Part shown: positions 12,161 to 24,000 of the stretch, piece after piece
Layout of the letters: each line of letters begins with the position of its first letter
Position numbering within the stretch: the first letter of the stretch is position 1
NCBI GenBank assembly: GCA_036583965.1
Contig: JAZBQD010000018.1
Coordinates: 70,387,742 to 70,451,741, forward strand
From: Prunella strophiata
Lineage: Eukaryota > Chordata > Aves > Passeriformes > Prunellidae
Length of the DNA stretch: 64,000 nucleotides
Reading direction: 5' to 3'
Made by a program: the position numbers and the translations under genes
The notes under the pieces: model-generated
Database searches by the model: none
Told to the model about the DNA's origin: nothing
The model's input: only the letters and a program-made list of their open reading frames with translations

Positions 12161-14264
12161 GTCAAATATCAGACTTGAAGCCACAGAAAGACAAGGGAAC
12201 AAACTTCTTGCTCACCATCATCTTTCAGGGGAACAGGGACATGTCTGAGCCCTGCCCAGCACATGGGGAGATCTCTGGATGGGGAACATGACAGGTCAGA
12301 GGTGGGAAAGAAGATCACAAGGTGATGTGACTGAGCAGATCCAGGCAGAGTTAGACCAAAAAAGGAGCTGTCTCCTGGTTCTCCTTGTTTTGCTCTGCCT
12401 CAGCAGAGAATCTTTATGTCTTTACCATGGGCCAGGACATTTTAAAGTCAAATTTAGGTGGAACTTGAGGTTTTGTACATCCACTGTAAGTACTTAAAGA
12501 TCACCTCTGACCCTTGAGACCTCAGTTGTCCTTACTGCTCTCTGCTAGATGTTCTCTCATTTGACATACAAGGAGCTGATATCCAGAGACCACCAGTTAT
12601 CCCACAGGATGGGATAACTATGGGATACAATGCACCAGTGTTGAGACCCTGGTGATCACAAACCTCAATCACCCTGTCTGGTATGACTGCCTAGCTTTGG
12701 GAGTGGGAGAAGAGCCTCTGTTCCAGCAGAAATCAGGGACTGAAGCTTCCCAACATCATGGTGTCCCCAGATTTCAGCAAGGAATGAATGTGACATGGAT
12801 CATTTTCTCTGCCAAAACTTGTAGCTAGTTGTGTGATCTCTGTTTCAGATACACAGTATTTCAGAATAACTTGGACCCACTTTGGAACTTCATGGATCCA
12901 CAAAAGTTTTAAGCCTTCTTCCTGGTCTGATGGATTAAACTTATTTAAAATAGATACACAACTATTTGCAACCAGGTCATGCACTGAGCATGATGGTCTT
13001 ATTTTCATCCTCCTTTCATAAGAATATTGTTTATAGCTGATTTGGTGGTTAGTCTGGCTGAGTCAGTCCAGCAGGATGGGGCATTCCAGAGGCATCTTTA
13101 GAAAACAAAGGCTGAAGCCTTGTCAAAAAGGATGTGTTAGTGTAGAGGAGTAATGATATCTAGGGAGACTTTACCCCAAGTCATCATGAGGGCTTTCATG
13201 ATGAATTCTGTTCTCCTTAAGGGTCATGGAGACATGATACAACTTGTCATGGTATCTGGGTGTCATGTATAAATCTATGATAAACAGCCAGGCAGATCAG
13301 AGGAATGTTTTCTTTGGGTTTGAGTCCATACAGCGACTGGTTATCTCCTACATGGATCAGCCATTAGAGGAGAGGGAAATATTCAGTGGATATTGCTGGG
13401 GTCACTTGTATCTCCCCAGTGCCTGTAAAGTCCTGTGTGGAGGCACAGATCAAACACAGACAGAAGATTGCTCATAACATGGAGGGAAGGGGTGCAGGGA
13501 CAGAGCTGGAGGGACAAAGGGTCAGGCAGCACATTTTTAATGCCTGGTCAAGACATGCAGCACGTTATTGGCCTGAACTTTCCAGTATTGCTTTAACACC
13601 CTCAGACCTTGCATTCCTGAGATGTTCTCAGCAAATTGCACCACCCCAGTGCTGGGAAGGATCACTAGGAGAAGACCTGTTTGCAGTGTGGGATTCCATT
13701 ATGTGTGTGCTATGTTGGTGAAACCATCAGAGTCCACAAGGACTGTCAGCAAGGAGCGGTGCTGTCCTCCTCAGGGAGCTGCTCTGGGTTAACTCAGGAA
13801 ACACTGGGGCGACCCTCAGAGAGGTGTTGGAGCATGGAACCTGCACTGAGATCAGGGCAAGACAGGTGGAAGGGAAGGAGAATTCCCCTTGCATGGAGAA
13901 CAGCATCCCAAAGGAGGTTTCTGGGCACTACAAAATCCAGGAGAGAGCTCTAAGTTCTGGACAAGGTGTGTGGGATCTCATGGGAGGGCTGTTCTCAAGC
14001 AGGCTGGGGGAAGGAGCACAGGTATGGCAGAGGTATTCATTGGGGCTGCTCTGCAGGTATTTCAGCAGCAAATGGAAATGAAATTTGAACTGTGTACAAG
14101 AGTTTGTTCCTTGTGTGATCCTGAGCATTTGGCTATAAAATCATGACATGAAAACACAGTTTAAACAAGGTTTAGCAGGGGCCACCTGCATTAGCCACCT
14201 GGTCCATTCATGCATGACTTTTGGTTTATGGATAGTTGGGAAATACTAGGAATATTTCTTCAAG
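12161..14264. other. Noncoding stretch, nothing recognised
   Basis: No gene is supported. Overlapping frames at 13386-14146 (+) and 12733-13008 (-) lack recognisable motifs. Decayed transposon sequence is possible around 12530-13480, but I could not assign it. Confidence 0.35.
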
Positions 14265-14397
14265 ACATCCCTGATCCCCTTTCTCCAGGCTGAGCCCCTT
14301 TCCAGCTCCCTCAGCTGCTCTTCATAGGACTTACTGTCTAGACCCTTCCCCAGCTTCCTTGCCCTTTTCTGGACATTCTCCAGCCCCTCAAATGAGG
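14265..14397 (-). repeat. CR1 retroposon internal fragment (-)
   Basis: The blocks 'ctttctccaggctgagcccc', 'cagctccctcagctgctctt' and 'cccttttctggacattctcc' are the familiar minus-strand text of CR1 upstream of its 3' tail. The tail itself is missing here. Confidence 0.75.
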
Positions 14398-17300
14398 ACT
14401 GTAAAAAGATTCATGCTGAATTAATGTATAAAGTGGAGGGGAGGGAAGGGGGATGTATCCCAAGGCCCCTGGTGGAACGGGTGCGGTTCCTGCTAAAACA
14501 TCTAAAGCCAAGTTGAGTAAGAAAGGGAGAGTGACAGCACTCCACATTGGTGTTCTCCATGCATTTTATTCCCTATTTCCAACCCACACAGAATCACCTT
14601 CACACTTCTGTACCCTAGACATAGCTACACTTCCTTGAGAAAGGAAGTTATGTCCTTGGAGGAGAGTCAGACCTTCTTGGTCAGCACAATGCACCTTGAG
14701 ACACCTATCTGAGAGGAACTGAGGGTCTGTTAAAATGGGAAGAGACAGGATTTTCTCTTACTCCCACACTTGAGGAGTAGCTCTGGGTGAATGGCACTGA
14801 GATAAGACTGAGCAGAAACAGATGTGGAGCACAGCTACAAACAGGATGTGAAAATAAACTCATTACTCCATCTGCCCACTGTAAACAGCGTGAAATTAGC
14901 AGGGAGTGAGGAATAAAACTCCAGGCAAATGGCTTTTTAAAGGGAGCAGAGGGAGCTAGGAAGGGCTGCTATTAGAAAAGCAGAGACACAGAAAGCCCAA
15001 TCCACGCACAGCTCCGTGCACATCCCAATTCCCTGGTCAGTCAAGGAGCAGGAAAATCCCATGGCACAGAGCCTGCCAGGAGCTATTTCTGAAGGCAAAA
15101 CCAGAAAGGCCCCTCCATCTTTGGGAGAAAAGACCTAATATTGCTCTTGTCCCTGCCTGTTGGAAAGCACTATCAATTTTATAAGTCATGGAGATTTATT
15201 TTTTTCCCTAAGAGGTGCTGTCTTAATGTTGCATAAAATTACTCTCTCAGGGGCAGTGTGAGGAGAAAAACGTGGTGTTATGTTGTCTCAGTTGCAAAGA
15301 CACTGCTAACAATAAAAGCCCCTGAATGATTTGGTTTTTAAGTGGCGCAATTACGGAACGGGTCATTCATGACACTCCAAGTGGCTTCAAGCACCTCTGC
15401 CATAAAGTCTGAATGGAGGTGTTTTATGCTGTGGGTTTGGGCTGTAAATATTCACCCCTGGCCTTTGTTCTATGAAGCAAGGCTCAGTTTGAGGATATAT
15501 TTACTTATAATTTTGCAGGAAAATTTCTCAAATGGTCAATCTGCTTGATTTTTTTAAAGTGAGATCCCAAAGTGTTTTACAGCTTTTACAGGCTGGTTGT
15601 GTTTATAACCATCCTGGGGAGTATCTTCTGCAATTCATGTAGCGGAGAGAGGGAAGGAAGGTCATAATTTCTATTTTAACCTACTTTTCTAGCAGCTGAC
15701 AGGACACTGACAAAGTCATCTCTTCTGGAATACAACCTGCTGGGCTTTATCCTCATTCAGAGGAGACCCTTTGGAAAAAGCAGAGTAAAAGAAGTAAAGT
15801 ATTTTTTCCTTTATTCCTATGGATTCTGCTCAGATATGTTCTCTAGCTCATTTTATGGATCTCAGTGAATTTGCAAATTGCCCAAATGATATTTCAAGGA
15901 AACTGGTTCCCTGTGTTCGAAGTCCTTCAGTATATGACAGCCCAAGGCAGAGTTTCCCACATGTTGGAAATAATTTCTCTCTCTACATTTGGCAGATCCA
16001 AACAAGCCTTGAGTGCTAAATAAACTAGGTCTATGAATAAATCAGGGGCAGGAGAACTCTAATTTGAGATGGTGTGAGATTTGAAATACCTGAAAGCTTG
16101 ACATTGGCCATGAGGCACTTTGAAATAGTCTGCAGTTAGATGAAAGGTTTTTCATTTGAGATTCCACTGGGATACTTCAGGAGGAAACCTCCTAGTGGGT
16201 TCACCCAAAGTTTGTAATAAACATAATTGAAGTATCTGAACTCCAGCTGCTACTTTCTACTCTAATCAAGAGCAACAGAGGCAGCTCCTTCTTAGCAAGC
16301 ACACTGTGACTGCCAAGGGAACAGAAATGGATATCCTGGGCCCGAGTGCTGAACTGGGAGGTGCAGAAATTAAGGAGAGGTAGCAGTTGGAAGGCAGAAA
16401 AGGGGACTTTATGAAGAGATCTGTGGAATCTTGGAGAAAGCAGAGATTTCATGAAGCCCTCAGAGATGGAGATCAGGGACTCACATTTTTCTCAGGAAGC
16501 AGGATTTTCTAATATTGTCCAAGATGGGTCTCACCAGAAGCAGACACTGGGGGGAGACAAAAAGCAGATGGTTCTGTCTGTCCTTCTCCTGGTTCCTACC
16601 CAAAGGGAAGACAAGTAATGTTAGAGACAGAGAGTTCCTTTGGGAAATATTGAAGAATTTCTTCTTCAAGGTCATGACAGCAGTTTCTGTTTTGATAGTA
16701 CAGCAGGATCCAAAATTACTGTATGGGCACTGGAATGGATTCTCCCCTTCCATAAACCAAGTTTGCCTCTTCCTCACTCTCCCAAGCCATGGGACATTCC
16801 TGCCTGACCTATGTCAGATGCTCCAGACCATCACACCAGTCCCCTCTCTGCCACCTGGGTGCCACACAACCCCATCCTGCTGAGCACAGCTGACCTGCTG
16901 GCCCTGCCCTTTGCCAGGAGCAGTGATGCAGCATGAGCCTTGGGGTGAGCACATCCTCAGGAGCCATCCTGGACGTGTCCAGCCTGCTTTAGTGAGGAAG
17001 AACAATAAATAACATGGGATTGGTCTGCTCCTGGCACTGAGGCACAGCACCACTGAGCCCTGATGAACTACTCTATTGGTGTATGTGTAGCAATGCTTTG
17101 GGCTCTCCTCTCCAAATGGAGAACGCAGCGTTTTGTGTTGGTAAAGGAAACTCTGAAGACAACTTACAAAAGCTTAGAAAAAGCCAAGACAGAAACAGTG
17201 GGAGTCCTGGGGAGATGGTGACGGTGAACAAGGGCCAACTCCTGGGATATATGTGGGCTGACTACATGTCAAAACACCCACACAGAGCCTTTTATAGCTT

Positions 17301-17540
17301 CAGGAAGGTGTAGGCAGAGTAAAACCATATTCAAGGAGCAGAGGCCAGGGTCTCTGTAACATTGGGCTACTGTTAACTTTGGAGGGCAGAAATGAGAAAC
17401 AGAGTGGGGAAAGAAAGGATTTTAAATTATTTTTTAAAATATTTTATTTATTTATAAATAATGTTCCAAGAAGGAAAAATCAGCCACCAATAACTGGTCA
17501 AGTTTTTGTCACTTATAATCCTGCTATCAGGCTGATCCTG
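14398..17540. other. Noncoding stretch with a candidate conserved element
   Basis: No exon is recognised. Between about 15170 and 15560 the sequence is repeat-free and AT-rich, with runs such as 'gtggcgcaattacggaac' that look constrained, so it may be a regulatory element of GFRA4. AT-rich low-complexity sequence lies at 17410-17465. If GFRA4 exon 1 lies upstream of the window, all of this is intron 1. Confidence 0.4.
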
Positions 17541-17687
17541 TCATAGAACCATGGAATGATTTGGGTTGGAAGGGACCTCAAAGCTCATCTGGTTCCACCC
17601 CTCTGCCATGGGCAGGGACACCTTCCACTACCCTGGGTTGCTCAGAGCTCCATCCAACCTGGCCCTGAACGCTTCCAGGAACGGGGC
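17541..17687 (-). repeat. CR1 3' end (-) just upstream of GFRA4 exon 2
   Basis: The fragment is a minus-strand CR1 tail: 'tcatagaaccatggaatgat', 'ttgggttggaagggacctca', 'gccatgggcagggacacctt', 'catccaacctggccctgaac'. It ends only about 78 bp before the GFRA4 exon 2 acceptor and may hold part of the branch-point region. A reading frame from 17566 inside this repeat runs through the intron remnant into exon 2 in the exon's frame. Confidence 0.9.
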
Positions 17688-17764
17688 ACCCGCAGAAGAA
17701 GGAGACACGCTCCGTTTCCCGGGGGTGCTCGGTGGCGCTGACGGGCTCTCCCCTTCCCTTGCAG

Positions 17765-18043
17765 AAGGCATGGCGGCCGCCGCGGGCGCGAGCAGGGACT
17801 GCCTGCAGGCGGGCGAGGCCTGCACCACCGACCCCGTGTGCAGCGCCAAGTTCCGCACGCTGCGCCAGTGCATCGCCGGCAACGGCGCCAACAAGCTGGG
17901 CCCCGACGCCAAGAGCCAGTGCCGCAGCACCGTGAGCGCCCTGCTCTCCAGCCAGCTCTACGGCTGCAAGTGCAAGCGCGGCATGAAGAAGGAGAAGCAC
18001 TGCCTCAGTGTCTACTGGAGCATCCACCACACGCTGATGGAAG
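17765..18043 (+). CDS. GFRA4: GFRA4 exon 2: domain 1
   Basis: The acceptor is 'cccttgcag' at 17756-17764 and the donor is G|gtcagt at 18043/18044. The exon starts with the last two bases of a split codon (probably GAA, Glu, as in GFRA1). That implies an upstream exon ending in phase 1 and carrying the signal peptide. It encodes the N-terminal cysteine-rich domain, with [27 protein letters not shown] and YWSIH. The ATG at 17770 sits in a good Kozak context, but a start there would lack a signal peptide, so I do not treat it as the normal start. The exon is very GC- and CpG-rich compared with its surroundings. Confidence 0.95.
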
Positions 18044-21000
18044 GTCAGTAGAACAGGGCACTCCTTGTGGTGATTGTCCTAAGAGGGAATTGCTCACGGG
18101 CCGTTCCGCAGAGCTCCCCAGCTCTGGAGTTGCTGCAGAATACCCCTGTATGGGCCTGTTCTGTCTCAAGACATAATGATTGCACCCAAGGGAGCAGCAT
18201 GGAGATGTGTTGGAGGGGGTTAGGTAGGGTGTCAGGGAGAGGTTCTTCCTCCAGAGGGTGGTCAGACACTGCCCAGGCTCCCCAAGGAATGGGCACGGTC
18301 CAAAGGCTGCCAGAGCTCCAGGAGCATTTGAATAACTCTCTCAGGCACAGGGTGGGATTGTTGAGGTGTCCAGTAGGGCCAGGAATTGGACTTGAGGGTC
18401 CCTGTGGGTCCCTTCCAACTCAAGAGATTTGATGATCCTATTGATCCCCATGGTACTGACATTTTGGAGAAAGCACTACTGAAAACCTGAGATGCCACCT
18501 TCCTTTTATTTTAACCCAACCTCTCTTTTATGACATTCCCAATATACATTGATATCTTTAGCTGGAGAAATGCACAGCATATTTTGTATCTAAGTATGTT
18601 AACCAAGACCGTGAACACTAAATTTGATAGAAACACAACATAAAGCACAGGCATTGAGGAAAAACAGCATGAACTTCAAAAAAATCACTCTCTTAGAATG
18701 TCTCAAGTGCACCAGTGTCTTTGTGTTAGTGAAGATTTGGGGCTGGTGACATCAAGTTGAAACTTAAAGTGTTCCCAGAGCCAGTATTCAATAAGTTTGG
18801 ATTTTGACGTTTTTTAGGAGTCACCATAAAATTGCACCTCAGTGACTATAACTCTTCCTTGTCAGGCTGGTGAGTATTTTATGCACCATGAAAATTAAAA
18901 AGGGGAATAAAACAGACCCTTCTAGCCCTGGGCTGTGAAGTAGATTAATAAAACACTGCTGGCTGAAACCTGAAAGGAAAAGTGCAGGGGTGAGACCACA
19001 GGCCAAAAGGCCAAGCAAAACAAAGAGGATGGACACCGCAGTGCACAGGCTTGCCAGGATGGAAACTGGTTGATCAAGTTCCTGGGAAGCTTCCAGGTGC
19101 CACAGCTTGCAGGGTGCAGAGCATGGTGCTGTGAACTGGCTGGGGAAATACGGGGCCTGAGCATCTCCAGTATCTGGTCTTTCCAATAATTATGTGCCAG
19201 ATTCATTCCATTGAAGGGAAGTCTGGGGAAGAGGTGGCAATCCAGTTTCTCCATTCATCTCAGAGGGTGGTGTCACAGCTCCTTTCCTGCTGATCTTCAT
19301 GGCTCAGACTTGGAAACAGGTCACCTGTGCCATGGCTGTGTAGGGCAGTGAGGGTTTCCAGCTCTGGGACACAGGATGGTTTATGTTGGAAGGGACCTGA
19401 AAGACCCTGAAAATTCCAAGCCCCTGCCATGGGCAGGGAGAGACACCTTCCTCTAGAAGAAAGAGAAGAGAGAGGCTGGCATGGAGTGCTGAGAGCAGGC
19501 AGGGGCCAGCTCTGGGTCTCCAGATGCAGAATAGCAGTTTGGTGCTGGATGGACTCCCTGCCCAGTGGCTTGGGATTTCCACCTTGGGAATAACTGGGAG
19601 AGGGCTATTCCTGGAGGCTGACAACAGCTCAGCTCCACTTCTCTGCTGTCATGTCCTGAGCCCAACACTTTTTCAAACAGCTGACTTCATTTGCAATGCA
19701 GATTCGCACACCAAACTTTTTATTTCCTTGCCTTAATTTCCCCAGGGAGATATATTTCGTAGCAGTCCCATGTTTCAGAGTCCTTACACATGTTTAATTG
19801 ACTGAGAAAGGAAGCCAATCCACACGGTCCATGCAGAGCTTTGTTTCTCAATCACACATACCCAGGAGGCTGCAAAAAGCTTCCTAGAAGCCCTCTTGCA
19901 AAAACAATTGTGGAAGTGCGTGCTCAGGGAATTCACAAAGCGCACTATTTACTCAGCTTCTCTTCAGCACGCCCGTGTTTAGCCACCTTGCCACTTAGAG
20001 ACACAATAACATGATGACAACCCGATAACAACTCTCTGATAAGGTGCTTTATCATCAGGACATAAAACTGCTATGCTGGAAAATACAAATGGGTCCCTCT
20101 CTAGTCAGTAACGATGCAAGATATTTCAATGAAGGTGTAAAGCTGCCTTGTAATGTCAGCAGTGGTAATTGCACAGGGCTGTGGACACTGGGAGCCATTT
20201 CTTGCTGCCTCTTGCTGCAGCTGGAGGTCAGCACATGCCCAGAGCCTGAGGTTGGATAGACCTTTTATCCCAGTACATCTGCTGCTGCTGTCCACATCCA
20301 TCTAAATGTCTAATAAAAAACCTAACAGATATTGAGCTGTTTCCTTCAGTAATATTCCATGGTATCCATCAGGATGATGGGGCATTACAGACCATTGCAC
20401 AGATGAAAGGGAAGCACCAGTTGAATAAAATCAGGCTCCCAGAGACTTAAAAACAACAAGGGGAAGTTTCTGCAGGAGCTGTGCATCATTAGCTTTGTGC
20501 CAAGTGAGAAAAGGCTGTTGGCAAGGAGAGAGAGGTGACAGTAAATATGGAGTGTGTCATCACCCACACAGTCCTGTGCGCAGCCTTGTCTGTGTCCTAA
20601 AAGAGGTGAGGACCTTGACCCAGGGAGGGACATAGAAGAAACTGCAATAATGCTGATGGAAGCCCTGTGTGTGTGGGAGCTGCTGATTTGAGCTCTGCCC
20701 ATGAGCAGGAGCCTGTGCTAGTCAGGTGTTCTCTCTGGCAATCCCTGCAGTTTGCCCCAGAGCTTGAGCTACAGAGCTGCAACTCAACAGTTCCTGACAG
20801 GCTGCCCCACTCCAAAATTGAGATATATTTTAGAAGCCAGTTACATTCTACTCCGTTCTCCAAGGATGTGTCCACATACCTGTTCCCATGACTCTGAGTG
20901 TCCATTTACTCGTGGCCTTTTGCAGATGTTGAACCTTGTGCATCTCAGCCATCCCCCAGGGGCCTCATCTGCCTTCTCACCAGCTTCTCTCTTCCCGCAG

Positions 21001-24000
21001 GCATGAATGTCCTGGAGAGCTCCCCTTACGAGCCGTTCATCAGGGGCTTCGATTACGTGCGGCTGGCATCCATCACTGCAGGTAGGTGGGTGGGGAATGC
21101 TCTGACACCTCCTGTGCAGACAGGGAGGGCCCTGGCTGGGGAGTCAAGGGCTGCAGACAGGGGAGTCCTTTGTGCTCCTTGTGAGCATTGCATGGTTCAG
21201 GCCTACCAGTTGTTTTTTCCAAGGAGGTGTCTCTGATTCCTTTGCTAAACTGTTAACATGTTCTGGGAAAAACTGCTTGTGATTTTTGTCTTTGAGCTGT
21301 CTCATACTGTGAAGGACTGGGACTTAGAGACGTGGTACAAAGACCCCTTCCAATGACCCATCCCAGGCACACTCATTCTCCATAGCAGGTGGATGATCTG
21401 TTCCATGCAGACACCTCATCAAACAGGAGCTGCTTGGGCCCTGTTAGGTTTGAGAAGGTGCTTCCACATCAGTCACAGGATCAAACTCTGCAGGAAAAAC
21501 TCAACCTATGTGTTGATCCCAGCCACAGCCTTTAACCACCTGCCCTGAGGGCAACCTCAGGACCCAGAGCCTGTTCTGCTCTGCATTAACCCTGTTGATG
21601 GCTGAGCAGAGCAGCCTGACACCTTTTAACTCCTCGAGGGCTCATCAGTTCAAAGGTCGGTGTGGCCGCCAATGACCCGTCCATCACCAAGGGCTCAGCT
21701 GCCACCACAACCAGCCTGTGCTCACAGCCCTGGGGAAGCTTTCCAAGAGTGGGTATTTTACCAAACTAGCTGTCTGGGAGCAGGTAATGTGCTCCTCCTA
21801 CGTTTCTCCCAGATGTGCCCAAACAGCTTTTCCAAATGTGTGCCTTGCTCTGGGGTGACATCCACAGCTGGAGTGCACCCAGGCGAGGAAGGAGCAGCAT
21901 GTCCCTGCAGTTGAAGAATGTCTGCAGTCCCCACCATGGCCAGGCACTTGCTGGGTGAAAATGTCCTGCAGCAAATTAACCCATCAGCCCTGGATGAGGG
22001 AAGCAGAGGGGATGGGAGCTACTCCCTGACCTCGCTCTTACTGACTCCACCTGGCAGATTGGTGCATGGACAGGGAATATTTTTGCTGGGTCATGGTTTT
22101 CTTTACTGGAGTTTTTCCCCTTCTGCTGAGTCCCAGAAAGCTTCAGAGCATGGGGAAATCAAGGGATGGAGATTTTTATGCATGATTAACACAGTCTCAG
22201 GTTTTCAAAGCAAATTCAAATAGGTTGTGCAGCAAAGCGAATGGGCCCAGAGCAGCAGGGATTCTTCAGAGAACAATCCACTTAGGGACATGAAATTTCT
22301 CAGCCTTTTTGTCCTTATTCATACTAATCAATATCTTCTATTACATAACTTATGACCTGTTGCCCTCTGCCTGTCCAGTGTCCAGGGTCAAATGGTCAAC
22401 ACTGCCAAAGGACCCGCTTTCAAATCTACTAAAAAGAAATCCCAAGAACTTGTTGAAACATAAGACACCCCTGTGACCATAGGCCAAGTGAACAACAGGT
22501 ATATTAAACTAAATTTTACATAAACAATATATGGCCACTACTAAAACTGTACAAATGGAACGATATCCCTCCACTCTAATTGTTGCAGTGATTTAAAAAG
22601 CACATCCGCTGGTATTGCGTGGGAAGAGGAGAAAATCCAGCATGTTCCCTGTGATTTATTGGCTGAATGGGTAATGAAACTCTTCCAAGTAACTGTTTCC
22701 TACACGTTAGCTGGCAGCTTCCCAGCATAAACCGATGCTCTGACAATATTCATCTCTGGGCAGTTTTAAAGGTAACTATTTAGTGATGGGATCACAACAA
22801 GCAAAACTTTCACCCATCATAAAATAACTGAAAAACTTGGAATTTGACTTCCGGCTCACTGTAAGGAACAGGGGGCAACAGGGAGGGAAAAATAAATGCT
22901 GGGAGAAGGAGCATCTGATAAAGTCAGGGAAATAAAGGAGGGCAGCCAGCTCTGAAGTGCTCAGGGAGACTGTCAATGTTTTAACACTTGTCAGCAGTGA
23001 CTGGCTGGTTTTAACTCCCAGTCAAAGATAGGGCTTGACTCTGCATTGGGAATTTATCATTCTGGGGATTTTTCCTCAGTGGAAAAATCTTTCTCTACTG
23101 GAGAGAAAGTCCTTCTGGTGGGCTGCTGGTCATGATTTTCATTCAGAAAGGTGAAAACCAGCTTCAAATTAATTTTCTCTCTCAAGCTTGAAGAACTCTT
23201 GTTTTATCTGTTCGATCGGACACAGTCTGATGTTCCCACTGACTCCTGCCAGGGACCCTGTAGCATTTTCCCCCTCTATAAAACAGACTCCCATCCACCT
23301 TTGAAGCAGCCCTACAACCAGTGTTAGACAAATACCTTTCCCTCTTCCTTTTCCCTATTTTTACAGAGAAGGCTGTTGGCATATAAGGCACGAGATCCCT
23401 ACTTTCCCACTGAAGACACTTTTTTTCTCATCCATCACTACAGTTTTTGCTTTATTTTCCTGACCTTTCCCCTTACTGCAGGTTTCCTCCACCTTCCCCA
23501 CATCCCACAGCACATCTCTGCTCTCCCACCCAGACTGGGACATTCTTTCTCCTCCTGTTTAGGAGGACATGCAGAGTGATTTTGATGATTGAAGTGAAGG
23601 GTGACCCTGCAAAGGGCGTGGGGAGAGACCCACATGCAGGCATCAGGTCCCAGGGGCACAGAGCTGGATGGTACCTCTGATCCCACCCTGTGAAGGCCCT
23701 GTCACTTCTGAGGACAGGGGGACACTGGCTCAGACTGGTCTGGATGGGGCACACTGTGACCCAGACCTGGGGTGAACAAACAGAGCTGCTGCCAAAGCCA
23801 GATGTGGCCTTTCAGAGGCCAGGAGAAACTCCCTGTCCAGGGCAATGAGGCTGAGGTGCCAGCAATTAGCGCAGACCACCCATGTAGCAGAGACCCAGCC
23901 TTGCCACTGACTCAGTCTTTGATCTTGAGCAACTCACAGAAACAAGAAAAGTCCATTAGTGGAGGTCCCAACACCCAATGGATCCACTCACGGCCATAAG

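Larger units (their letters stand above)
18044..21000 (+). other. GFRA4: GFRA4 intron 2
   Basis: The intron runs from gtcagt to 'ctcttcccgcag'. It contains two CR1 fragments (18185-18440 and 19364-19458). It also holds a repeat-free block at about 19740-20060 that looks constrained by eye and could be an intronic enhancer. No other exon is seen. Confidence 0.8.
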
